Assembly (NCBI GenBank): GCA_937935205.1
Contig: CALGXU010000167.1
Span: 1-7,042 of the forward strand
DNA length: 7,042 bases
Direction: 5' to 3'
Source of the DNA: an uncultured Rothia sp.
GTDB lineage: Bacteria; Actinomycetota; Actinomycetes; Actinomycetales; Micrococcaceae
Program-made: the position numbers and the translations under genes
Notes under the pieces: model-generated
The model's database searches: none
What the model saw: the letters and a program-made list of their open reading frames with translations, nothing else
What the model was told of the DNA's origin: nothing
In this document: piece by piece, positions 1-5,796 of the stretch
How positions within the stretch are numbered: the first letter of the stretch is position 1
Layout: every line of letters starts with the position of its first letter

Positions 1-858
1 TCGGTGCAGCATGTTGATGAGCAGGGTCATTTGACCGGTCAGACGGTGTTCCAGCGGGCGATTCCCGCTGAGCGCATCAAGGATGGCAGGGCGGAACTGA
101 ACCTGACGATCGCTCAGCAGCTGAACTATTCGGGTTCGTATCGCCTGGTCTTGGAGAAGGTCACCCCCGGTAAGGATGGTGCCGGCGAGTCGGTGGAGCA
201 GCTTGATGTCGAGGATATTCCTCTGAAGCTGACGCGTGAGGATGAGTTGCAGGCAGCTGAACGCTGGTTTGCTGATCGTGAGATTTTGCCTGGTCCTTCG
301 CCGCAGTCCGGGCATAACGATATGACGCGCCGTGATGTGACGGTGGCGCTGTACCGCCTGGCGGGTTCCCCAAAGGTTGAGCTGCCGGCAACCAGCCCTT
401 ACGCGGATGTGGCGCCAACCGACCCGGACTACGCCGCGTACATTTGGGCTCGTCAGAAGGGTATTACCTTCGGTTGGGCGGACGGCAAGTTCCATCCGGA
501 GTCGAAGCTTTCGACCCCGTCGACGGTGGCGTTCCTGTACAGGTACCAGAAGGCGATGGGTCAGGTCACGCCGAAGGTGCCGACCTCTGCCTCGCTGCCG
601 CGTAGTTCGTCTGTGCCGGGCACTCAGGATGCGCCGGGCAATAATGACGCACCCCGGAGTGCTGGTGGCTGGCAGCATAAGGTTCGTCAGGGTAGCGCTT
701 TTTGGCGTGAGGCTCAGTGGGCTGTTGATCACCGCATGTGGGGTTACCGCGTTGACGGGGAATACGCCTATGAGGACTTTGATAAGTCTTTCGTTTCCTC
801 TCATGATTTGGCGTTGATGCTGTACCGCATGGAGCACGGTGGCAGCCACCTCAGGTAG
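1..858 (+). CDS. Ig-like/SLH-repeat surface protein, 5' end missing (gene A)
   Basis: The frame is open from the first base and ends at TAG 856-858, giving 285 residues. The true start lies upstream of the window, because residue 1 aligns with residue 404 of the complete paralog at 1099-3144. Residues 1-77 are the end of an Ig-like beta domain. Three SLH-like repeats follow: about 84-121 (short, without the usual FxDV opening, with MTRRD then LYRLAGSP), 134-182 (YADV, YIWARQKGITFGW, DGKFHPE, FLYRY), and 232-277 (AFWREAQWAV to LMLYRM). A Pro/Ser/Asn-rich linker of about 48 residues separates repeats 2 and 3. SLH domains of characterised bacteria bind secondary cell-wall polymers, so surface attachment is the expected role. 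No LPxTG signal or C-terminal membrane helix is present. The protein ends HGGSHLR, exactly as its downstream paralog does. SLH assignment is fairly sure; ligand unknown. Confidence 0.9.
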   Translation, partial: SVQHVDEQGHLTGQTVFQRAIPAERIKDGRAELNLTIAQQLNYSGSYRLVLEKVTPGKDGAGESVEQLDVEDIPLKLTREDELQAAERWFADREILPGPSPQSGHNDMTRRDVTVALYRLAGSPKVELPATSPYADVAPTDPDYAAYIWARQKGITFGWADGKFHPESKLSTPSTVAFLYRYQKAMGQVTPKVPTSASLPRSSSVPGTQDAPGNNDAPRSAGGWQHKVRQGSAFWREAQWAVDHRMWGYRVDGEYAYEDFDKSFVSSHDLALMLYRMEHGGSHLR

Positions 859-872
859 CGCCCGGTCGTGGT
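1..872 (+). repeat. Copy 1 of a duplicated gene-end cassette
   Basis: This segment is homologous to 2308-3158. Its first 26 bases are identical to that copy, the block around 319-384 differs by only a few bases, and the last 30 or so coding bases are nearly the same. Similarity runs about 14 bases past the stop (14 of 17 positions counting the TAG). The linker between SLH repeats 2 and 3 has diverged most. The copies differ by 21 bp in coding length. This is a gene-duplication repeat, not a mobile element. Confidence 0.8.
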
Positions 873-873
873 A

Positions 874-936
874 ACCGGTGGGCTGGGATGCTCGACGTAG
901 TTCGGCTTTCAGTCCACCGGTGCTGCTTCTGTTTTT
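874..936 (+). terminator. Stem-loop with T-run after gene A
   Basis: Bases 874-885 (ACCGGTGGGCTG) pair with 910-921 (CAGTCCACCGGT) over 12 positions with a single G-U wobble, starting 16 nt after the gene A stop. The loop is long (24 nt) and the five-T run (932-936) starts 10 nt beyond the stem. It is therefore a weak or imperfect intrinsic terminator, or an attenuator between genes A and B. Confidence 0.45.
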
Positions 937-992
937 CTTCCCTGCCCCTGCGAGTTCTTGTGCCCGACACGAGGCTTTACGGGGGTTCTTCT

Positions 993-1014
993 CCCCTGCC
1001 CGGGGTTTTCTTTT
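993..1014 (+). terminator. Possible second, short terminator between A and B
   Basis: CCCC 993-996 can pair with GGGG 1002-1005 around a 5-nt loop, followed directly by TTTTCTTTT (1006-1014). The CCCC can instead pair with the G-run at 981-985, giving two mutually exclusive hairpins. Only four base pairs support the version with the T-tail, so the call is tentative. Confidence 0.3.
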
Positions 1015-1098
1015 CACGCTTTATCCGCTCGACTTCTTCACTCTCTTCGTCTACTCGCTCGCTTCACTCACCGTACAGTTTTTGTAGATGGGATAATG
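1006..1098 (+). promoter_or_regulatory. Pyrimidine-rich leader and ribosome-binding site of gene B
   Basis: From 1006 to about 1072 the RNA-like strand is rich in C and T and poor in G, with repeated CTC/TTC/CGCT triplets. That composition fits a Rho-loading region or an unstructured leader. GGGA at 1090-1093 is the Shine-Dalgarno candidate. It lies 5 nt from ATG 1099 but only 2 nt from ATG 1096, which favours 1099. I could not find a convincing -35/-10 pair: TACAGT 1074-1079 fits TAnnnT but has no -35. Gene B may have an atypical promoter or depend partly on read-through from A. Confidence 0.35.
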
Positions 1099-3144
1099 AT
1101 GTCTTCATTCTTCGCCCCACGAGGTGCCCCGCGCCACTCCGATACCCAGCGCCACCCCGCGAGCGCCCGCGCGCTCAGCCTTTCCCTGCTGCTGGGTTTG
1201 AGCCCGCTTGCCGGCGTCACCCCGGCGGCACTCGCAACACCGACCCAGGCAGCACCTGAGCAGCAGGCACAACCGGCACAGGCGACCCCCGCCTCCCCCG
1301 CTGCAACTCAAGAAGATGCTGACGAACCCACGTATTCGCTTCCGGAGGTAGATGAATCTCGCCATCCTGAAATGGAAGGGTTTACAGTCTCTCCCGAGAC
1401 TCTCAACATTACTCGAGGAGGCACCGTCACGCTGACGACGCCTCCGCTCAGTGCTGAATTCCGTCAGAATTACGAATTCTACGAATTTTCTCTGGTTGAT
1501 CGCGGTTCTTCGTACTTCAAAGCCGCGCATGCCCGCATTGACGGATATGCCTACTTTGGCTACCTCTTTGACCGTGACCCCAACCCGAAGCAGATGGTAG
1601 AAAACCCAGACGGGAGCTACACCTTCTTCCTCAATATTGGGCCGTACATTATTGAGGCTAACGAAGGCACTCTTTTCGACGTCATTCTGACGTACCACAA
1701 GAAGGGCCACCGGGAGGATTTTTGGCCGTCCGAATTCCGTTTTGTAGCGCGTGCACCTATTAATGTTGTGCAGGACCCTAAGCCGACTGAGACGACGTAC
1801 ATTTTCAGTGTGCCCGCGATTGATGACCCGTGGAAGGATACGACTCTGACGCTTGAGGGGTTCCATATCCTTACGAGCGGTAGTCGAGAGGGCAAGGACG
1901 GTCCGGCGCTTCTGGCCTTTTATGAAGTCGACCCGAAGACCGGAAAGATTGTAGGCGAACCCGAATTCACCACTCGGATTCCGTACCCGGCTTCTCTTAG
2001 TGGAGAACGCTTTCATTTCCTGAATTGGCATTTTAAGACGTCTATTACGATTCCTGGGGGAACGCTTAAGCCGGGTAAGGTCTATAAGATTGGTTTCTAC
2101 GGTAAAGACCGTCCGGAGGATGAGACGTACCCCGGTGAGTTGCTGAATGATGTTGCAGATTTCATTCCGGTACGTTCGCTTAATAAGGAATCGGCAAGCC
2201 CTGAGATGTATCTGAAGGCTACGACGGTGAGCCCCTATGATGAGGAAAATATCCTTCAGGTACGCGCCGTCGGCTTGAAGAAGCAGCCTGGGGTCTCTTA
2301 CCGTTTCTCGGTGCAGCATGTTGATGAGCAGGGACATCTGACCGGTCAGAAGGCGCTGGTGCAGGAGATTGCTGCTGAGAGCATCCATGACGGCACGGTG
2401 GATGAGAAGCTGAACGTCCCCGGTGCGCCGCTGAATTATGACGGCTCGTACAGGCTCTTCTTGGAAAAGGTGACTACCGGCAAGGACGGTACGGTTGAGT
2501 CGGTTGAGCAGCTTACTTCGAAGGATCTACAGCTGCAGTTTACGAAGAATAAGGAGGTCAACGCCGCCTGGGCATGGTTTAAGCGCCGTCAGGTTCTTCC
2601 TGAGTTTTCTTCTTTGAGTGAGGGACGCGATATGACGCGCCGCGATGTGACGGTGGCGCTGTACCGTCTGGCGGGTTCCCCGAAGGTTGAGCTTCCGGCG
2701 ACGAGCCCTTATGGAGATATCGCTCCGGATGATCCGGACTACGCGGCGTATATTTGGGCTCGCCAGAAGGGCATTACGTTCGGTTGGGCGGATGGGAATT
2801 TCCACCCGGAGATGAACATGCACAATTATTCGACGGCGGCGTTCCTGTATAGGTATCAGCGTTCGCGCGGTATGGTGTCTCCCGGCTTGCCGACTGCCGC
2901 ACCGCAGTCTCGTAACGGTAGCCTGCCGGGGTCGGATGAATCTGAGGTGAGCGCTAACCCATGGGTTCTGGATTTGGAGGAGGGTAGCGCTTTCTGGCGT
3001 GAATCTCGGTGGGCTGTTCAGCAACGCATTTGGGGCTACACCAGGGATTGGGAACACGAACGCTTTTTCATGGAGACAACGTCCGTCTATGACTTGGCGT
3101 TGATGCTCTACCGCATGGAGCACGGCGGTAGCCACCTCAGGTAG
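1099..3144 (+). CDS. Secreted three-Ig, three-SLH cell-surface protein, 681 aa (gene B)
   Basis: The start is ATG 1099 (MSSFF), the second of two adjacent ATGs, chosen for Shine-Dalgarno spacing and because paralogs begin MSSLPN and MSALPN. The frame stays open upstream to 958, but no good initiation site was seen there. Residues 1-46 look like a Sec signal: Arg at 8, 12, 19 and 24, a hydrophobic core from 25, and ALA before a likely cleavage after 46. A Pro/Ala/Gln-rich spacer (47-92) follows, then Ig-like domains at about 95-225, 231-358 and 366-480, colinear with those of gene C (shared EAN...FDV, VDP.TGK and IP.GTLK motifs). SLH-like repeats lie at about 486-526 (with MTRRD), 538-586 and 627-673, with a 40-residue linker before the last. 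Probable role: wall-polymer-bound display protein, exact function unknown. Its C-terminal 279 residues closely match gene A. Confidence 0.92.
   Translation: MSSFFAPRGAPRHSDTQRHPASARALSLSLLLGLSPLAGVTPAALATPTQAAPEQQAQPAQATPASPAATQEDADEPTYSLPEVDESRHPEMEGFTVSPETLNITRGGTVTLTTPPLSAEFRQNYEFYEFSLVDRGSSYFKAAHARIDGYAYFGYLFDRDPNPKQMVENPDGSYTFFLNIGPYIIEANEGTLFDVILTYHKKGHREDFWPSEFRFVARAPINVVQDPKPTETTYIFSVPAIDDPWKDTTLTLEGFHILTSGSREGKDGPALLAFYEVDPKTGKIVGEPEFTTRIPYPASLSGERFHFLNWHFKTSITIPGGTLKPGKVYKIGFYGKDRPEDETYPGELLNDVADFIPVRSLNKESASPEMYLKATTVSPYDEENILQVRAVGLKKQPGVSYRFSVQHVDEQGHLTGQKALVQEIAAESIHDGTVDEKLNVPGAPLNYDGSYRLFLEKVTTGKDGTVESVEQLTSKDLQLQFTKNKEVNAAWAWFKRRQVLPEFSSLSEGRDMTRRDVTVALYRLAGSPKVELPATSPYGDIAPDDPDYAAYIWARQKGITFGWADGNFHPEMNMHNYSTAAFLYRYQRSRGMVSPGLPTAAPQSRNGSLPGSDESEVSANPWVLDLEEGSAFWRESRWAVQQRIWGYTRDWEHERFFMETTSVYDLALMLYRMEHGGSHLR
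1471..1488 (+). repeat. 9-bp tandem repeat inside gene B
   Basis: TACGAATTC is followed directly by TACGAATTT, encoding YEFYEF (residues 125-130) in the first Ig-like domain. The only difference is a synonymous third base. The colinear stretch of gene C (SFRLYVV region) lacks this doubling, so it may be a small slippage insertion. Confidence 0.5.
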
Positions 3145-3158
3145 CGCCTCGCCGTGGT
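2308..3158 (+). repeat. Copy 2 of the duplicated gene-end cassette
   Basis: Homologous to 1-872. It covers the end of the third Ig-like domain and all three SLH-like repeats of gene B, then continues about 14 bases past its stop. The two copies are strongest at both ends and around the first two SLH repeats. Confidence 0.8.
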
Positions 3159-3250
3159 GTTAGCCATTTTGGTTGGCTTTCGTCAAATAGGCGACTTTAC
3201 GACTCTGTGTATGTGCCATTTTTATTGTGGGTGACTTTTATGTTGCCTTG

Positions 3251-3324
3251 CCCACCGCATTGTGAATATTCTCAACCTGCAGAGGTTGCATAGGTGCGAA
3301 TTTTTCGAATGCGGTGGGTTTTTT
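3251..3324 (+). terminator. Strong intrinsic terminator of gene B with a nested hairpin
   Basis: CCCACCGCATT (3251-3261) pairs perfectly over 11 bp with AATGCGGTGGG (3308-3318), and six T follow at once (3319-3324). The 46-nt interior is unusually long and contains its own perfect hairpin, CAACCT (3273-3278), loop GCAG, AGGTTG (3283-3288). The opposite strand has no T-run, so it acts for + strand transcription, about 106 nt after the gene B stop. A weaker 5-bp stem, AGCCA 3162-3166 with TGGCT 3174-3178, lies between. Confidence 0.8.
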
Positions 3325-3354
3325 GCACTTTCTTTTTTGTACAGTGACCAGTGT

Positions 3355-3372
3355 TTGTGCTTATCGGCACAA
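3355..3372. promoter_or_regulatory. Inverted repeat upstream of gene C (possible operator)
   Basis: TTGTGC (3355-3360) and GCACAA (3367-3372) form a perfect 6-bp inverted repeat around TTATCG. It lies in an AT-rich stretch after the gene B terminator and about 44 bp upstream of the -10-like TATACT. Without a T-run it is not a terminator. A protein-binding site is possible but unproven. Confidence 0.3.
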
Positions 3373-3415
3373 TATTTAGGCATATTTTCCACGTCATGCA
3401 CATACTTTTTAAAGC

Positions 3416-3421
3416 TATACT
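3416..3421 (+). promoter_or_regulatory. -10-like element for gene C
   Basis: TATACT is the best TAnnnT match in the gap before gene C, but 15-18 bp upstream I see no good TTGACA-like hexamer (GTCATG at 17 bp spacing). If used, it gives a leader of roughly 135 nt. TACGGT at 3504-3509 is an alternative -10 with an equally poor -35. Confidence 0.25.
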
Positions 3422-3505
3422 TCACCTTAAGACATGCGATAAAACACACAGTCATTTTTCGCGCTGACGACCCTTCAGGTTCCAGCACGTCTTAACTATT
3501 TGCTA

Positions 3506-3563
3506 CGGTGTTTATGCGCACCACACTCGATGCGTGACACCGATAAAAACTGATTGGATAACA
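3506..3563 (+). promoter_or_regulatory. Leader hairpin and ribosome-binding site of gene C
   Basis: CGGTGT (3506-3511) pairs perfectly with ACACCG (3537-3542). An inner stem GCGCA (3516-3520) with TGCGT (3531-3535, one G-U pair) extends it. The structure ends 13 nt before GGA (3556-3558), the weak Shine-Dalgarno candidate 5 nt from ATG 3564. The 3' arm overlaps the ACCGATAA box that also occurs before genes D (as ACCGATAC) and E. A role in translation or mRNA stability is inference. Confidence 0.35.
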
Positions 3564-5399
3564 ATGTCCTCACTTCCCAACCACATGCGCTTTGCGCTAC
3601 CCAAAAACATGGCTAAGAGCGGCTGCGCCCTTACTTTGGCGGGCGCCATGCTCTTGCCGCTCTCCCCCACATTTGCGGCTCCTGCTGCTACTCCGGTAGC
3701 AGCCCAGGCTGTCGCGCAGGGTGAGGCTCAGGGCGCTCAGCACCTGCAGGTTACCTCCGGCACTTTTGATATTCTCAAGGGCGGCAACGTGACGGTTAGC
3801 GGCTCCGGTTTCTCCAAGGATTTCGTTAAGGGCAAGTCGTTCCGCCTGTACGTTGTTCCTAAGGGTGAAAGCGTTGCTTTCCCGCCGCACCGCCCGCGTG
3901 ATTACCCCTTCTATGTTCAGGATGTTCCCGCCTCCGCTTTTGCGGCTGACGGCACCGTGAATCTGACTGCTTCTATCGGCGCTAACTATCTGGAGGCCAA
4001 TGGCTCGTCCTTCGATGTTGTGCTCGGTTACCGCGATGACGCTGAAGACGGCTGGATTCCCGCGGATGAGGTTCGTACTGAACTGAAGGTTGCGGATGTT
4101 CCCACCGTTGATTCCCCGACTCTGTCGTACGGCGCTTCGTCGGTGAATGCTTCTGAGAACACTAAGGTCACCGTGAACGGTGCCGGTTTCCAGAGTATTT
4201 CGTACAACGGTAGCGAGTCGCTGATTGTTGCGGTTCGTGCGGTTGATCCGGCGACAGGTAAGGCGACTGGCCCCGCACTGGCTCAGTCGGAGGCTAAGTT
4301 CACCTCCTACTCTGCTTTCTTCGGTCAGTACATGGGTTACACCAATGGCCGTTTCTCGACTGTTCTGGACATCCCGGCGGGCACCCTGAAGTCTGGTAGC
4401 TCCTATGTTGTGCAGACTTTTGAGTTTAACGTTCCGGAAGATAACGATGAGGCGAACAGCCAGGCGCTGAGCACTCAGGCGTTTGTTCCGGTGAACGGCG
4501 AGAACATTAAGAAGGCGTCGCCTTCAGTTTCTTTGAGCACTGACAAGGTGGATCTGAGCTCTTCGACCACTATCCGTGTGAAGGGTAAGGATTTCAACGT
4601 CCCCGCTGGCGCTACCGTGAACGTGCTGTTCTCGGCTGCTGAGGCTGACGGCAACCCGACCGGCGAGGCTCTGGAGAGCATCACTCTGAGCGCTGACCGT
4701 GTGGCGACCGGCGCATTTGAGACGACCGTTAACGTTGACGGTACCAAGCTGGATGCTGATAGCCACTACGCTATTTTCGTGACCGTGAACTACGCTGATG
4801 GTGGTAGCGAGCGCATCGCGGCTGATTATCTGACGCTGACTGGTGAGTCTGCGAACCAGAAGGCTCGTGAGCGTTTCGCAGACGTTCCGGCTGCTCACGC
4901 GAACCACAAGGCTGTTCTGTGGGCTGCTGATCAGAAGCTGATTGATTCTCGTGAGAAGGATTGGTTCGGCGTTAATGATGATGCGACCCGCGGTGAGCTG
5001 ACTGTTGCACTGTACCGTATGGCTGGTTCCCCGAAGGTTGCTCTGCCGGCTACTAGCCCGTACCCGGATGTAAAGACTGATGATCCGAACTACGCTGCGT
5101 ACATTTGGGCTCGTCAGAAGGGCATTACTTTCGGCTGGTCTGATGGTAAGTTCCATGCGAATGCGTCTGTGTCTAACGCGACTGTTGCGGCGTTCCTGTA
5201 CCGTTTTGACGGTAAGAAGCCGGTTGCTGTGACTGAGGCGCCGTACACCGATGTGAAGGTCGGTTCTGCGTTCTACCGTGAGATTACGTGGGCTAAGCAG
5301 CAGAAGCTGCAGGTGTTCCCGGGTTCTGAGTACCACCCGTCTGCGCTGGTGAGCCGTGGTGAGCTGGCTGGTTTCTTGATGAACTACAAGGTCCGCTAG
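3564..5399 (+). CDS. Secreted three-Ig, three-SLH cell-surface protein, 611 aa (gene C)
   Basis: ATG 3564 (MSSLPN) is preferred over in-frame GTG 3534 because of GGA 5 nt upstream and the matching N-termini of genes B and E. Residues 1 to about 38-41 form a signal peptide with basic residues (R9, K14, K18), hydrophobic core 22-33 and probable cleavage near FAA/APA. Ig-like domains cover about 61-177, 185-311 and 319-427. The SLH-like repeats are the most canonical here: 438-488 (FADV, VLWAADQKLI, ATRGE, LYRMAGSP), 500-549 (YPDV, YIWARQKGITFGW, DGKFH) and 561-608 (YTDV, FYREITWAKQQ, VSRGE). The repeats are closely spaced, unlike the long linkers of A and B. Codon use is strongly biased (Leu CTG, Lys AAG, many CGT/GGT/GTT), which suggests high expression. 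Likely an abundant wall-bound coat protein; ligand not deducible. Confidence 0.94.
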   Translation: MSSLPNHMRFALPKNMAKSGCALTLAGAMLLPLSPTFAAPAATPVAAQAVAQGEAQGAQHLQVTSGTFDILKGGNVTVSGSGFSKDFVKGKSFRLYVVPKGESVAFPPHRPRDYPFYVQDVPASAFAADGTVNLTASIGANYLEANGSSFDVVLGYRDDAEDGWIPADEVRTELKVADVPTVDSPTLSYGASSVNASENTKVTVNGAGFQSISYNGSESLIVAVRAVDPATGKATGPALAQSEAKFTSYSAFFGQYMGYTNGRFSTVLDIPAGTLKSGSSYVVQTFEFNVPEDNDEANSQALSTQAFVPVNGENIKKASPSVSLSTDKVDLSSSTTIRVKGKDFNVPAGATVNVLFSAAEADGNPTGEALESITLSADRVATGAFETTVNVDGTKLDADSHYAIFVTVNYADGGSERIAADYLTLTGESANQKARERFADVPAAHANHKAVLWAADQKLIDSREKDWFGVNDDATRGELTVALYRMAGSPKVALPATSPYPDVKTDDPNYAAYIWARQKGITFGWSDGKFHANASVSNATVAAFLYRFDGKKPVAVTEAPYTDVKVGSAFYREITWAKQQKLQVFPGSEYHPSALVSRGELAGFLMNYKVR

Positions 5400-5421
5400 G
5401 GCTCTATAAGGTTCGCTAGGG
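5384..5421 (+). repeat. Tandem duplication of the gene C stop-codon region
   Basis: CTACAAGGTCCGCTAGGG (5384-5401) recurs as CTATAAGGTTCGCTAGGG (5404-5421), a 20-bp period with 16 of 18 bases equal. Both copies spell Tyr-Lys-Val-Arg-stop, and both differences are synonymous third bases (TAC/TAT, GTC/GTT). The second copy is out of frame with gene C. A third CTAGGG lies at 5428-5433. Confidence 0.75.
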
Positions 5422-5445
5422 TTACCTCTAGGGTTTGAGGAATAT

Positions 5446-5498
5446 GCCGGGCTGGCGGTGATGAAACGTTGGTTTTATCCCGCTGGCCCGGCTTTTCT
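5446..5498 (+). terminator. Very strong intrinsic terminator of gene C
   Basis: GCCGGGCTGGCGG (5446-5458) pairs with CCGCTGGCCCGGC (5480-5492) over all 13 positions, with two G-U wobbles. After one bulged T (5459) the stem continues, GATGAAAC (5460-5467) with GTTTTATC (5472-5479), closing on a GTTG loop. That makes 21 pairs with a TTTTCT tail (5493-5498), 46 nt after the gene C stop. No other signal in the window is as stable. Confidence 0.88.
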
Positions 5499-5568
5499 GT
5501 GCCTCCTGCTGGGTGCTGTTCCGCGGTTTTTCGGGGTATTTTTGCCGTTTAACACGCCACTGTGGGCT

Positions 5569-5600
5569 GTACCGCATGTGGGGCGCACCTCATGCGGTAC
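5569..5600. repeat. Perfect 10-bp inverted repeat in the C-D gap
   Basis: GTACCGCATG (5569-5578) is mirrored by CATGCGGTAC (5591-5600) around a 12-nt spacer. There is no immediate T-run on either strand, so it is not a clear terminator. A protein-binding site or RNA hairpin is possible. Its arms share ACCGCAT/ATGCGGT with the terminator stem at 3251-3318. Confidence 0.6.
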
Positions 5601-5620
5601 CCGCTATTGGGGGGATTTTT

Positions 5621-5642
5621 GGGGTGCTCCGCTCCCCTTTTT
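5621..5642 (+). terminator. Possible weak terminator before gene D
   Basis: GGGG (5621-5624) can pair with CCCC (5634-5637) around a 9-nt loop, followed by TTTTT (5638-5642). Only four strong pairs support it. It may be a backup to the terminator at 5446-5498, or chance in a G/T-rich stretch. Confidence 0.25.
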
Positions 5643-5666
5643 CAAGATTGTTCTGTGGAGTGTAAA

Positions 5667-5695
5667 TTAATATTTTTCAACCTGTGGTTTATGCT
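5667..5695 (+). promoter_or_regulatory. Likely promoter of gene D
   Basis: TTAATA (5667-5672, 4 of 6 matches to TTGACA), a 17-bp spacer and TATGCT (5690-5695, TAnnnT) form a standard housekeeping-type arrangement. Transcription would begin near 5702, giving a leader of about 95 nt. The spacer contains TCAACCTGTG, a 10-mer found again at 6798-6807 upstream of gene E. Confidence 0.45.
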
Positions 5696-5713
5696 TAGGA
5701 CTGTTGAGCCCCC

Positions 5714-5796
5714 TTGGTGCGCGCCCGTTTCCGGTTGGGCGTCTGCTGTGCGAGGGAGCCTATCACACACCGATACATCAACCACATTGAGGATTT
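5714..5796 (+). promoter_or_regulatory. Structured leader and ribosome-binding site of gene D
   Basis: TTGGTG (5714-5719) can pair with CACCGA (5768-5773, one wobble), enclosing a second hairpin, CGCCC (5722-5726) with GGGCG (5737-5741). The outer 3' arm lies in the ACCGATA box (5769-5775). GAGGA (5789-5793) is a good Shine-Dalgarno, though only 3 nt from ATG 5797. Confidence 0.35.

Noticed and set aside
958..1098. Upstream TTG start extending gene B by 47 residues
   Set aside because: The extra residues come from a terminator-like, pyrimidine-rich region. The extension would bury the signal peptide, and GGGA spacing plus similarity to the MSSLPN starts favour 1099.
1105..2388. A 427-codon open frame on the minus strand opposite gene B
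   Set aside because: It lies wholly antisense to a well-supported secreted protein. Its product is Arg-rich with no domain, signal or ribosome-binding site I could recognise, and frames like this arise from codon bias on the coding strand.
3262..3495. Open frames of 77-88 codons on both strands in the B-C gap
   Set aside because: They overlap the gene B terminator and the AT-rich regulatory stretch, overlap each other, and encode no recognisable protein.
3534..3563. GTG start extending gene C by 10 residues
   Set aside because: It lies within the leader hairpin and lacks a Shine-Dalgarno, whereas ATG 3564 matches the paralogs.
5444..5461. A five-codon open frame (MPGWR) after gene C preceded by GAGG, resembling a leader peptide
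   Set aside because: It overlaps the terminator stem, and no attenuation arrangement or regulatory codon run is visible. The GAGG match is probably chance.
5458..5670. A 70-codon open frame (MMKRWFYPAG start) in the C-D gap, with a hydrophobic segment
   Set aside because: Its start lies inside the 21-pair terminator hairpin of gene C, it has no good ribosome-binding site, and it runs through the 5569-5600 palindrome.
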